NCBI GenBank assembly: GCA_028673005.1
Contig: CM054113.1
Span: forward strand, 72,984,500-73,048,499
Direction: 5' to 3'
DNA from: Tanypteryx hageni
Taxonomy: Eukaryota > Arthropoda > Insecta > Odonata > Petaluridae
DNA length: 64,000 bases
Every line of letters begins with the position of its first letter. Within the stretch, counting starts at the first letter, position 1. Below are positions 11,132 to 24,095 of this stretch, one piece after another. Made by a program: the position numbers and the translations under genes. Below the pieces are notes generated by a model. The model saw only the letters and a list, made by a program, of their open reading frames with translations. It made no database searches and was not told where the DNA came from.

Positions 11132-14100
11132 TCACCTTATTAGATTATGATGAGCCTAAACACTCGGCGAAAATTAAACCTCGCCCGTGCGGTCAAATTT
11201 TAAAGAGTTTGATAGCGGATGAATACGAATTCGGGTATCCTGATGTATTCGGATGGACGAGGCGACCAAAGACAGAATGAGGATGAACACGGGACTATCG
11301 CAGAGACATCGGGAGCGGAGGAAGACGTAGGAGTGTGGGGGAGGAGGAGAAGGGAGAAGCTGGACAGTGAGAGATAGGAAGGGGAAAAAGGAAGAGGAGG
11401 GATTACGAAGGAGAAGTGTGAGAAATTGAGACGTCAACGATTTTTTTAGAGAGTGGGTGTGCTCTTACAAGCACCGCATTAAGATGTCTGCGGAGATTTT
11501 CGGCGTTATTGCCTCTATGCGTGCTAGCAGTCCTCCTTGCCCGCAGAGTAATGGGCCGAGCTTATGGGGGCCTCCTCGTCTATGAAAATAAGACGCGGAA
11601 AGGGGAAGCGGACGCGCTGAAAAATCTCTCCCTATTTTTCGTGGCCGCGAAATAATCGCGCGAGGGAAAATTAACATGTCACCGGGTCGAGAATACATGG
11701 GTACAGGTAACGTGATAATGTTGTTGCCGAAAAACAAATGTTGACGCTTTGGGATATTTGAAAAGTGCAGCATATCTTTTTACCAACTTTTTTCCTCCCT
11801 CTCTTTCACCAAAAGTATTTCCCAACAAAATGGCGGCGGACAGATCACTTTTCTGCCTTTTTTATTTGTTTTTTTTTTTTCGATTTTACGCCGAGTTAAA
11901 ATGGTCTGGAGAAAAGGAAAGTGACACGAATATATTGCGCAATTCGTTCGCGCGTGAAATGCATTGCAGGTGAAGGAAAAGTAATAAGTGGAACACAATA
12001 TGCTTTTTCTCGACTCTATCGGATGCTCGGTAATCAATTAACCTCTCGAAATAACACCTTTTATCTTTATGATATTCTCAATGTTCTGTTTCTATTCACA
12101 GAAAGATAACAAGAAAAACTACCCCTTTTCATTTTAAATAAAATAAAAATATAGTTGTGACTACTTACTATCCAACTGCTATTTTTTTAATATTCGCTTG
12201 ATTCATTTCTGTAAAGTGATAATTATTTATCATGTGGCATCGTGGTTATATATTTCATTAGACAGACCTTAATACATAATTTTTCGCTAAAAACTATAAT
12301 TTTCCTAGAATATTTTTACTGCCTGGCATTCATGGCCGTAGGAATATGAATTTTTACGTAACTTCACTAAAACCATAAGATATATATTCAAAATACTGCC
12401 AAAAATTATTTTTTAAATTTCAATTTCAGCTTATATTTTATTTGTGCTGCTTGTATGACTTTCGTTACACGCAAATACAAATCTTTACTGCAACCGTATA
12501 ACTGTATGATTTCCTACCGATTGACGGGCGCCATAAAAACGTGTGGAATGTAAAATTCGCCGAGGGAAGTTCCTCAATTTCTATCTTAACACCAATGTAT
12601 TCATCAGCCATCCATACAATCAAGTTTGTAAGTTAGAAATGAAATTGGAATTAATACACGCCATTCAGTTAGCACGGGAAATGAACCCAATATTGTGTTT
12701 ATACGCATTTGTAACAATGGGCTTGCAACACCAAATGATTCATGGCATTTAAATATTGATACTTTGTCTTTTTATCTATGAATCATTTTCGATATGAGAA
12801 TTATTTCAAAATTGATAAGCATAAATATAGACTATTAGGCGTTGTGTAGATAGATCTTATATTCCATGATTAAATGAAAATAAAAGTTATCTAACCGAAT
12901 AATTACTATAATATTATGAAGTAATTGAAGCACAACAATAAATATTGTCAATAATATAGGAATATACTTATCTTGTCAACACTCTCCGACTTTCGTAATT
13001 TAGTGAAATCTTAAGCCAATTAGAGCAAGTTTCTCAGATATGAGACTACATTTTCTACTTATAGCGACGAAAGGAAAAATTACATCGCAGTAACAAACGA
13101 TTTCAAACAACCGCAAATCTACTAAGAGACAAAAAAAGAAACTCCCAATTACAATTATCACCACACCTTCGTGTGCAGAAAACAATTGAGCGGAGGGAAA
13201 ACGAAGAAAAGGAAGAGAGAGGATGAAGATACAGGGAGGGAGGGACGAGAGAGCGGAAGATATACTAGAGGGAGAGATGGAAGGAGAAATAGAGAGAAAA
13301 GGTATGCAGAGAGGGAGAGATGGAGGAAGAGAGGAGTGGAGAAATGAACGGAGCTAAAGTAAAAGGGTAAAAGGGAGTGGGAGAGACTGAGAAAGGAAGT
13401 GAAATGATAGAGAGGGAGGAGGAAAAGGAGAAAGGCGAAGAGTGAGAGAGGTATAGCAACGTGTTCTACAGTCTCCAGACGATTTATGTTTGTGAGGATT
13501 ACACCTTGCCCTGCGACGAGAGAGGTCACGCCGAGGTCTCCAAGACAAAAAAAAACGAAAAAATAGGTTGGCCTCGTGACCGCCGCTGAAGTGAATGTAA
13601 AATGGGCGGATCCCATCCAGGAATCATGAAGGAGGAGGGTGGGAGGTACAGAAGGCGGGTGGAGGAGAGGGAGGGCAAAGGGTGATTGAGAAAAGGAGGA
13701 AGGAGAGAGGGAAGAAGACTTTTTCGACCCAATTGGACAGACGAGACACTGGGTGGACACATGACCCCGTCGCCGTCTCTTTTTCGAATGTTTTATTATT
13801 TTTTCGCTCGTAAAAAATCGCAGAAATTGAAATCGTCCGAGGGGCGCCAAAGACTCCAGACGACAGATCTCTCGATTTATTTCGAGGTCTTGACACGCGG
13901 AAACGTTATTAGCCACGTCCACCATCCTACGTTAGAAATGCCTCGTTATCGCTCGCGAGTGCACGAAAAGTACTTAGACCCTCGAAACGCCCCGTTATTT
14001 TATTCAGACGGCGGAAAGAAATACGTTGGACGGTCTAGTGTCCGCCCGCGCGACTGTCTTTTGTTTCCAGAAATTTTACGATCCGCTAATTTATGCGATC

Positions 14101-14904
14101 CGCTATTTTTCATTTCCGAAAGGAGGCGTGCGCGTGGGAGACGACATGTTTAACCTTTTAAAAAATCCATGTAAATTCGACACGCCGCATTGCTCGGGTT
14201 CATTTCTCTTGTGTTTTTCCGTAAATAAATCCTTTTCTGATGTGCTATCTCACGATATTCTTTATTTCGACTGTTTACAAAAAGCTCTGCGCCAGAAGTG
14301 CGTGACTCTGTAACTTGAAACGAGAGGAAATTGTATGTTCCGCCCACAACTTAAAAACTTATGAATGGGCCATAACTAAATTAAAATGCAATTTCTGAAT
14401 AGCTTTCCTTTATTTATCCACGTTTTAATGCTCGCCAAAGACGCCCTTTCCCCTCTTCTTTCCGTTTTATTTTCAAGTTTTCATACAGTATTATCACGAA
14501 AAAAATAACGATGATTTGCACTTATATCTTTGATGAACATAAACTTAAGTAATAACTTCTTTTATGCAGCATATATTGGGATATTAGACATTCCTATAGC
14601 ACTAAGACAGCGAAGTAGCCCTAATGGTTTTCGAGTCAACCGCCAGTGAATAACCGCTGAGGACGGCCACGCTGCAGCGTAAAGGATCATCGGTTTAACT
14701 TACCCGTTATATTGCTCGGTGCGTAGCCAGGATTGCGGAGCTTACCTCTTAAGCAATTAATTAAAGAATATAAATAACATTTATTTTAATGGAACGCCCT
14801 GTGCTATTAATATTTTATTTTTATTTTTAACTAACTTACAAACATAACGGCCTTTTGCAATGTGCGCAACAATGATAACAATGACGAAGGCATGCACTAG
14901 GCAG
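11132..14904. other. Intergenic, GA-rich tracts
   Basis: Purine-rich tracts at 11330-11440, 13190-13460 and 13620-13720. The longest ORF of the window (255 codons, minus, 13158-13925) is a Ser/Leu/Pro/Phe translation of these tracts. The 155-codon plus ORF at 13686-14153 shows no domain. Confidence 0.55.
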
Positions 14905-14945
14905 TATATAAGCCGCGACATCAACATTGGGAGCTAGCCACGGTA
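14905..14945 (+). promoter_or_regulatory. TATA-box promoter candidate
   Basis: TATATAAG at 14905-14912 is followed by ccgcgacatcaacattggga, giving a start at about 14935. AATAAA occurs near 15103, so an LTR (TATA plus polyA within about 200 bp) is as likely as a host promoter. No TG...CA ends or partner LTR were found. Confidence 0.3.
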
Positions 14946-15542
14946 ACCATCATTCTACCTAGGTGCAATTTTAAAAGTTTTTAATTTTAGTGTTTATTTC
15001 CGCTGGTTGTCTTATACGTGGCGCGTAGGGGTTGATGTGGCACTGATATTGATACAGACGTAACCTAAATCACCTATTGAATTCAAACAACAAGGTAACC
15101 TCAATAAATCATTTATGAACAAACCGCGACTTTAATAAACTTAAATTTTAGAAAATATTTCGAAGAGATGATAGAAAAATTTGCCCGAAGAGTTTAAAAT
15201 TAACTCAAAGAAATTCGTTCATGAATTATTTATAAATATAGAGCGAGAGTTCACCTTTGAACGTAGCCACCTCAATCTAGCGCGGTCCCATCTCCCACGT
15301 TCTACACTGCCACCATCTTCGCATCACGCCCGAGGCACACAAACAACTGATTTAAAATTTAAAACTATTTCGTTATATTTACGATCGTAACAAGGAAGGT
15401 GTCCCACCGTTTAACAGCACATACACTACATCATTTATGTAAACATTCCGCCCCGCGTTAAATTCATATCCTCGGAAGAGAAAAGAAGTTGATATCCTGA
15501 GCCTTTGCACTGTATAATTTCGCTATAATGCGCGGCCTCTGA

Positions 15543-15582
<40 letters not shown>

Positions 15583-15583
15583 A
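15543..15583. repeat. Compound (AT)n(GT)n microsatellite
   Basis: About 22 bp of AT dinucleotides passing directly into about 19 bp of GT dinucleotides. Confidence 0.95.
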
Positions 15584-18500
15584 TTCCAAGGTTTCCCGGG
15601 TCCGTTAATCTCGAGATGTAAAAAAAAGGAAGAGCCCCAATATAATTTCGCATTCCTTTAGCATGGCCTCCTTTTTTTACTCAAAAGACCGAGAAGAAAA
15701 GCGCATGTATGAGACACTCGTAAAAATGCCTCCACGGCGAAGTCCCACGCCTTCGTATTCGCGTAATTGCGAGACGTCACTCTTCGTGAGACTGATGTAT
15801 GCGCAGCGAGTCGTTAATGAAGACCGGCGCAAGACGATCCGCGCGGCGATTTATGCGTGGCGGAAACATTTTATATTTAATATTATATATTTTTTTTCCG
15901 TTCGCTCACGCTGACAAGGACTCGTCCGAGACGTGATCAAAACCGCGATGCGAACGGGGAAGTCCGAGTTCGCGCACACGCATATATTCGAGCACTGATG
16001 TTATTTTCTTTAAACGCAGAGGAGAATAAATTTCATAAAAATGTGGCATGTAACGTTATTACAGCGTGCAATGTCGTAAACATGCTGCAGTGCATACCTG
16101 TGCTTAAGACAGACTTGATGTTTGGTGGTTTGCAGTTAAAAAATAAGTTGCAAACAAGCTCGAGATAGCATTCGCCAGTACATTGGTTTTGAAACGCCCG
16201 CGCATACAATCTCAAGCATCGAAAAACGCGTTTTTAATTGAATGGAATTTAGAAAAGTCATTCAATCAGGCCTTGACATCCGTACTCATTGGCAGTTCTA
16301 CGTCATTGGAAAAGACGAGGGGATTTTATGTGCGGGAATGACCAAGGATGCGTGAGCCTAACTACTTAATAAAAAAGACCATCGCGAGGATTACACCCAC
16401 GCAGGAATGTGGATGGGAAAAACCTGCAGAACCTGATGATCACACCAAAAGATAGGCAGAAGTTCACCGTTACCTGCATTTTGTATTCTCTTTCGAGGAG
16501 ATGATGCATTAGCTGCGTGAAATATAAAAACTAGACAAATTATTTTGCTTGCTGTTAAATTATACTTCCACGGTTACAATTATTTTAGCTCTTAGGCAAA
16601 AAATTTAAGAAGCCAATACGTGAATCCAATGAATTATCCTAATAAGACATTCTTATTTCTTATAAAAATGAAAATTAATCTTCAAATCTGAAATTATGTA
16701 GAGAGCGTTAAATATTATAATTTGAATATTATATCAGCCAATGATATTGTTGTTAAAATATTTTGAATTCTAAAATTTTGAAATGTTTCTGAATGGGATG
16801 TGTTACTTCTACTGAAAAAGAAATTGTTAATTTTAGATTTTATTAATCAAATCCTTCCACGTAATTTTCCCTGCAGCATATACCAAAAATATGTAATATA
16901 TTAGTGAAATCACAAATATCACGAAGAAAGTTACTCAAAACCTCACTATTTCATGCTGTACATATAAGCTTATATTATCAGTCAACCGAATGAGCCGTAA
17001 CTTGGTAGTAATCCATTAACACGATGTTATGAAAAGGAACTACTAAAACTTCGCTTATTAGGAACCACAGCATTATTATCCTGTGACTCCTAGTGCTAAA
17101 TTTTTGTATTTTAATGTAATAAAAACATTTTTATTAACAATTTTGATATAAAAGCAAGAATAAAAAAGAAGACTCGAAAAATTTATTATTATATATTTAA
17201 AACATAGTACAATGTGTGTGTGATTTATAGGCGATTATTCGATAATCAACTAAATCGGAACTCCAGTTAATTCGGATTTATTTCTAAATTAGAGTTTCGT
17301 CTCCTGTGAAATACTTGTTCGATTCGAACGATACACATCGCAACCGATAAATTTTTACTTGGCCGTGACGTGTTTATCGCACTTCTCTTTAGCGAAGTAA
17401 TTGGTCCATCAAAGGGATTTTTAACAACCCTCATGCAAATCGGGTACGATTTTTTACGGCCTCGTTGTAACTCTCGCGGATGTCACTGAACCTAATGGAC
17501 AAAGCGTGGAATGGTTCCTAGCCCTTATCCTACTCGATGCATCCTTTTGAGAGGGCAGCCGGGTATTATAAAGTCATAAAACATCGCGAGCCATACCCCT
17601 TTCTCTTTCAATCCTTCCTCGCAGTCGCGCGAAGACATTTATTTCAATGTTACCCGCTATACATTAAAGCTCTATTTTAATGCTTACCATGGGGAAATCC
17701 GCGTAACTCACTCTGCGAATGTGGCGCCAATATTTGTCACCCCGTTTAAAAACCAACACCATTCACATTAGGCATAATATGTTTTTGTTTCGTTTTATTG
17801 TTTCATGCGAGGCATTTTTACGGTCTGTACATAGATTATCTGTTGAGTTATTGCCGTGTAAATTTTTTGAAAGGGCAGCTATGACTATTTTGCGGCAATC
17901 GCGGTAGCCATATTCATGTTATTGTCGGCAAATGGCGATAGATAAGGAGGAGTACGTTCCCTTTATATGATTTCATTTTTACAAACTAAAACGCGCCATT
18001 CTCGCATCAAACAACGGTTAATCGAAGTTAATGAGTGCACGGATGTAATTCCTTAATATAGTTTAAAAAGAGGTTTATGTAGGAAGGTTATATTTTTAAT
18101 TTTATAAAATATATTCTTGGTTTAATTCTATGCGAGATATTGCTTTCCCCGAATAGCAAATTCGTAAATTTTGCTTATTTTATCAGAAATAACATAAGAT
18201 TATTGAATGGTTGAAGCTGAAAATCTTAAAATTTGCATTTGTTTGCTTGTTTTGTTGGATTAAAACCACGCTTTTAGTGTTTACATAGTTTTTCTTGAAG
18301 ATTTGTGGGGAAAAAATATTTTCATATATTACTTATAAATTTATTCGTTAGTACATCCACATGAAACCACGAAATTAAATCTTATATCGCCTTATAAAGC
18401 TTTACATGGATAATAAAAAAATAACAGCCGTTGCATATGTTTTTACCCCTTCACCCAGCTGCAAACTGGTTGCACCAAACACGGAGAGTTATATCACGGG

Positions 18501-19513
18501 ACACGAAATGACCGGTCGTAACGCTAAAATCCTCACCTTTCGGGCGAGGCGAGAAAGGCGTATCCAATTCAAAAAGAGATGAAGCAACGTCTGCATACAA
18601 GACTATAATCGCGGGAGTGGACGACCGGGGAGTGAATGTTTACGGAGGACGCCAAAAGTTGCAATTCTGGATATTCTGCGAAACACGTAACAGCCATGGA
18701 AACGCATTTGCTCTCTCATCCCATGTAGCACTAACATCATAATCTTACACCTTACGAATGCATACGCGCATTCATATTTACAGATGGAAAAATTACAGTC
18801 GACAGAAAACTAAAAACATTGACAAACTTCCGTAACGACGAAGGAATTCGAAGCGGTGACCTCAGTAGCGTGAGGCATCAGTATGCTTTTTATTACTCAA
18901 AAAACATTTTTCGACAAATGAGAAATAATTGAAAATTTTTTCATCCATCTAGGTACAGGATGAAAAAGTTTTTGTCAACCAAAAGCCGTAGTGACGCTAC
19001 TCATAAAATTATCGAGTCATTTGAAGATACGGCGAAATGAATCCGTTTTACGAGCATTTTCTCACCTCCCCGTAAAGCACGCATAGCAATTTCAATAAAC
19101 CCTTCGCTCTTTGTCTCCATTCCTATAAGGAAGCGAACATGCATCATATCGTCGCCTCGTGCTCTCTTGGCGTGATCGTCGCAATGTATAAATCAAATTG
19201 CCGTGGGCTGCATTAAGACTGTGGCGGCGCCCAGTTACAAAACGCTTAAAAAAAGACCTTTAGGGCAAATCCTCCTCCACTCACAACCATATCTCAAAAC
19301 GGTCAGTACCTATAAGTGATTTTCCGTATTCATCACCACAACCATTTGTTTACCGATATAGAAAAAACAAAGATAAAATAAAGACATTTTAAAGTAAAAA
19401 CAAATAATAAAATCTCCATATAAAGTACTTAAAAATAACGTAATTTTCTGATTCACAGTTTTTTATTCCTCGAGAGAATATTGTATAGCATTTTTATCAT
19501 TATCACCATTCCT
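15584..19513. other. Intergenic, AT-rich
   Basis: No gene supported. A pogo-like motif patch (cgataatcaactaaatcgga) lies at 17232-17285. ORFs are at most 83 codons and have no recognised domain. Confidence 0.55.
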
Positions 19514-21095
19514 ATCTGATAGAACTCAACGGGTAGTACTCTGCGGAAATGCTTCCCGTTGGGCATCAGTTACTTCTGGTGTTCCTCAAGGTAATGTCCT
19601 TGGGCCCTGTATATTCAATCTTTTTATTGATGATTTATCTAATCTGATACCTTCTGACTGGTCCCATACCCTTCTATATGCCGACGATTGCAAATTTTTT
19701 AATCAAGTAGACTCGATGGCTGATTGTAAAAAAATTCAGAAGGCTTTAGATACAATATCCAGTTGGTGCGATAGTTGGTATCTTAAATTAAACCCAAGGT
19801 GCACAACTCAAAAGTTGACAGGGGCCTAAATCGACCTTGATTGGACCTTGGCGGGCCACGCCGTGAAATTTTTGTGCATAAAAAAATTAAGCACACTATT
19901 GTAGATTCAGTAATTACTGTAACAACTTTTACATGCAATTTTTATGCGACAAAAATGAGGTGATAAACAAATATTTAATTTACTTACTCAATGGGAGATG
20001 TTGCACAGTTTTTCTCTCGCCATTACACTTATATCCGGAGTAATGCTGGTAGTTTTTGTTCTTAGAATGTCTCTTAAACTCTGGTCTGTCGGTGCTGAAC
20101 GTAATGGAGCTTTGTTTAATATCACAAGAGAGAATTTTTGTTCACGCAAGCGATAAATATCCATAAGAAATTTTATTGTATTTTTTACGGAACATGAAAG
20201 CACCAGCTGAGTTAAATCCTGCCGGACCACATAAAATGTGTCGGCGGGCCAAATTTGGCCAGCGAGCTGAATGTTGTGCACCCCTGAATTAAACCCTTCA
20301 AAGAAGACCCTAACCTTTTCTCTTCGAAAAAATCCGTTCATAGCCAACTACAAATTAAATGGCTGTGATTTATCGAGGGTTGATTGTCACAAAGATCTTG
20401 GCGTTATTGTTAATGCGAAGTTCAATTTTTTCCCCTCATATTACCAAAATACAGCTGTCTCTTTTTTAGGACTTCTTAATAGATTAACAGATATAATAGA
20501 CCCCCACGCCCTGCGTACCTATGTATTTCTGCAGCATCGTCCTACTGTTCTTCCATATGGTCAATGTCAGCCTCATCGAATCTTTCTTCTCTTGATAGGG
20601 TGGTAAATTTCTTTCTTCAAATTGTCAGTCCGAATTCCTTCTCTCCGTAACGCCTCTGTCTTTACTTGCTCTCGAGCCTCTTACTGTTCTTAAATCAAAA
20701 AGTGATCTTTCATTATTTTACACTATGTACTTGATGCTAACCTGTACTTCTTTCCCTGTTTAACTTACGCATACCAAACAGATCTACTCGTCTTTCCTGC
20801 CTCCTTAATCTCAATATAGCTAGGCTGTCGGTAATCAAACGCTCACTTATCTTCCGCCTCCCTGCTCTTCTTAACTCATTACCTCCAAACTCATTTGTAT
20901 TCAATCAACCTTTAAAAACCTTTATCTACTCTTTCTTCTCCCCTTTTTTTATTTTCCTCTTGTTTGTTATTAATTAATTTTATTTTTTGTTTGTCTTTGA
21001 GTTATGTACTTCTTTATGATGTTATGGATTTCACTGCAAATCGGCCTTTGTGCTGTATGTGAAATATATTTATAAGTAAATAAAGGTTTTCTTTC
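19514..21095 (+). mobile_element. Non-LTR retrotransposon (jockey/CR1-like), 5'-truncated and disrupted
   Basis: The plus strand encodes the C-terminal half of a LINE reverse transcriptase. GVPQGNVLGP (RT block B) is followed by NLFIDDL, then LLYADDCKFF with the catalytic YADD, then WYLKLNP, and after an insertion SKKTLTFSL and KDLGVIVNAKF. The C-terminal region (RLSVIKRSLIFRLPALLNSLP) is readable but shifted in frame near 20580. The 3' end has an AT-rich UTR with AATAAA near 21082 and a tttctttc tail. The endonuclease domain and the first RT blocks are absent, as expected from 5' truncation during target-primed reverse transcription. The order and motifs fit jockey or CR1 clades; exact clade not resolved. 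A nested hAT splits the ORF at 19794. Confidence 0.88.
19794..20286. mobile_element. Non-autonomous hAT (493 bp) inserted in the LINE ORF
   Basis: Ends CCAAGGTGCACAAC and, reverse-complemented, CAGGGGTGCACAAC match at 11 of 14 positions. The perfect 8-bp TSD aattaaac lies at 19786-19793 and 20287-20294. Removing the element plus one TSD copy rejoins WYLKLNP to SKKTLTF in the same frame, so the boundaries are secure. Subterminal gcgggcca motifs occur on both sides. The only ORF inside (19988-20347, minus, which runs past the right end) has no recognised transposase domain, so the element probably needs a partner transposase. Confidence 0.92.
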
Positions 21096-21365
21096 TTTCG
21101 GTAGGGTTTCGGCTCTTCCATTCCAATCTGTCGCATCCAAGGCCTTTCTCTTTATCATCTCATACCCATCCCTTTCTTTTAATTGATACAACAAATTCGT
21201 TTTATAACTCTTTGAAACTAACCTAGCATTCTCTCTCTTGGCCTTCACGAATAAAAATCTGACCTACCTATTTCTTCTATTTCTCCGCTACCATTCTAAT
21301 TAACCTCCTCTCTTCTTGTTGTCAATTTTAAAATTCTTATTCCCACAGTCCAACTAATTTTACTT

Positions 21366-21510
21366 TCTCATATATGTACGTAGTATATTGAGAAAGTATT
21401 GTAAACGTGAAAAAAATCGACTTCGAGGTTTTGATGGAAATACATGTTTTAGGTGTCCCCGATTCCATAAAAGTGGTTTTCGCCATGCCGTCTGTCTGTC
21501 AGTCTGTTCG
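21366..21510 (+). repeat. Dispersed repeat, copy 2
   Basis: Matches 9952-10090 over tacgtagtat, gagaaagtattgt, gtgaaaaaaatcga, ttgatggaaatacatgtttt and a terminal gtctgtctgtcagtctgtt run. The opening ttactttctcatatatg can also pair with the following attgagaaagta to form a short hairpin. Confidence 0.75.
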
Positions 21511-24012
21511 CGGTTCTAGGGTCCAAACGCGTACATAAAATCAAATATCATCTCGTATTTATGCAACATATCTTTTGCAAACACTTTTTATAATAATGAT
21601 ATTGCACAAAAAATAAAGGGTAGTTTATTACTGGCGATTTTTAGAAAAATTTGATGTACTCAAAATTGGCTAAAGAGAATTTGATTAAAATCAATCCAAT
21701 TGTAGAGCCTGATGTCAGAATTAATACTATTTAAGCCATATGTCTCTAAAACTCACTATATGGCGTCCAGTGACATTACACTGTACGCCAAGCTACCTTA
21801 ACTAAGCCCTATGACGCCACGCCTCCGCCGCGATCCACGCAAAATCTTACTACAGCCTATACGGTTAAACTAAATCGAATGATAACACACATTAAAAATA
21901 ACAAATACAAATGCAAACATGCTTTATAATATAACTATAAATGTAAAATTATCTCTGGAGAAAAGGGAAATTTTGGCAACCAAATTAAAAAATAGAGGAA
22001 ATGACTAGGACGGATTTTGCCCGGAAATAAAATCTTTAAGAGACTCCTCAAGGAAGATGACCGGGTAAAAAGAGCAAAGAAGGAACTATCGTTATATTTA
22101 TATATTTTCGTGTACACGTTTATTGAGCACAGTGAGGTCCAACCACTACTTCACACTTAGCGGAAAACTCTTCAAATAATTTACTAACACGATGAATTTC
22201 CTATTGTAATCTTGAACCAAGATGAAAAAACTCTTGTTGTGGCGAAATGTTTAAATAAGGGGACAATTCCGATGGTTTCGAGATAAAAACGAAAATAACG
22301 ATTAACAATTGCTTCAATTATCAGGTATTGAACATATGTCACTCTTTTATTCGAATACACGGCATTCCTGCTAATTAAAAGGCACCATCTCTTCTACAAA
22401 AAACATTTCTCCACGATTCGTCAAAAACTATGCGCATTCCTTCATCTCAACAGTTTTTCTATAGCTTCTCCGTAAACCGCGAAAGACACCTCGAATAAAA
22501 GAACAATCTCACATCCAACCTAACAGTTAAAAAAATTAACATTTTCCAACGAAAGAACGGACTTTTTCGGACGTATTAACGCCTTCGAGCCCCTTAACGG
22601 AAAGCGTTAACAAGAGGCCATATATGTTGAGACTCTTACAACCGCTCCCACGCAAGCACACGTGACCTCTGAAATGCCCCAACCTTTGAAAGAGGGGAAA
22701 AAATAAAAACAAACCCTCTCCTCTCTCTTGTATCTCCTAGCTGTCCTCTCCACCTCCCATCCCACCCGACGCACTCCCACCGAGCCCGGAGGTGTTTCTA
22801 TATAAGGATGCCTCTCGAGCTGTAACACACATCTCGCACCCCTTTAGCAGATCCTCCACCTACCCACCAGTCTGTCCATTCTTCCCCTCTCTATCTTACA
22901 CCCACGCTATTTCTTTCTTCATTCCTCTCTCGCAAACGAATCCCTCTCCACCCCGACATTTTTCCTGTATCCTCCTTTCGCTGTATCCCCTTTTCCCCCC
23001 ACTCCTTCCCTCCTCTCCCACCTCAATGCCTCACTTCTGCCTCCTTGTGAGAAAAGACCTTCAACATTCGTTCGCGTCCTCCTTTTTCTTCTTTTGTTAC
23101 GAATTTTCAACTCTTCGCGAAGGCTTTGATGATAAAAAATGGTCGAGATACTTCTTTAAGGCGCGACTTTTTCAAGGAACCCAGATGACTCCAGTATCGT
23201 AGAAAACAACGGCTTTCGGAAGAAAAATTTCTCCGGAGAGTCCCGTGAGGAGTGACGTTGAGAGCAAGTATTTCTTTCCTGATAAGAAAACTACGTGTGT
23301 TGATAAATTAAAATTAAAATAAGTTTCCATTTTAACATCAATAAAATGTTTTAGTGTTAATAAAATTGTAATCGTGGAGACATTACTAGCTAACGTTCTG
23401 ATTACCTAGCTATTAAATATATCAATCGCCCACAGTATAACACTTGAATAATTGAATACAAACATAAATACGCACAGTTCATGCAAGTCAAGGTTTGGGA
23501 TCTTATTCATGTCGCAGGCCATTACAAAGACAGGATGTGAAAAATACATAGGGTAATATACCCATAGAGAGGGAACTTGAGTTATAGTTGCACTGTATAC
23601 ACCTTATGAGAGATAAATTAATACCTTCAACATTTTAATGTGATACAAAAGAAATCAAACTGCTGACAGTTTTTTATTATGATCCAAGATTTTTGTTAAT
23701 TTAAGCTTACATTTCAACTTGAGGAAAACAAATTAAACTCGAATTAAGTATTTGCTCTCAAGCATCAAAAGTTTTTTAAAAACAAGTACTTAGCCACAAC
23801 ATAACACAAGCCAAATATTCATTTCGGCTACAGTGCAGTAGTGATTCACAGAAAGTTGAATCTAAAATTCTTATCTCAGATCTCGGATTTACCTCTACAA
23901 CGCTCGAAAATCCCAACCCCGTCTCCCCTTTCACCGACTTCCAATAAACGTCAACTAAACAGCCCCTCCCTAGCTTCACCTTTCCTTTCCCTTCCTTTAT
24001 TCTTATACGTAT
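21511..24012. other. Intergenic with CT-rich tract 22730-23060
   Basis: The ORF at 22792-23202 translates the pyrimidine tract (Ser/Pro/Phe/Leu). Nothing else is recognisable. Confidence 0.55.
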
Positions 24013-24095
24013 TTATTGCCATTCAAATCGCCTGACGATGCAGTTGTTAATGTGGAACCGGCCGCGAAAATAAAGTGGAAATTTACATACTGAGT
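24013..24095 (+). mobile_element. Possible retroelement 3' end
   Basis: cctgacgatgcag, then tgtggaaccggccgcgaaaa and taaagtgg resemble the 3' ends of some non-LTR or Penelope-like elements, which carry a ctgacgatg...gaaaccggtcg motif before aataaa. No RT-coding sequence is recognisable upstream. Confidence 0.35.

Noticed and set aside
13158..13925. Longest ORF in the window (255 codons, minus strand)
   Set aside because: It is a Ser/Leu/Pro/Phe-rich translation of purine-rich low-complexity DNA, with several overlapping ORFs in other frames of the same strand and no domain.
13686..14153. 155-codon plus-strand ORF
   Set aside because: Starts inside the GA tract, overlaps other ORFs, and shows no recognisable motif or signal.
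20970..21248. Minus-strand ORF of 92 codons after the LINE
   Set aside because: It reads partly through the antisense of the LINE 3' UTR. A short LINE-like phrase (ERDGYEMIKRKA) is suggestive but too weak to call a second element.
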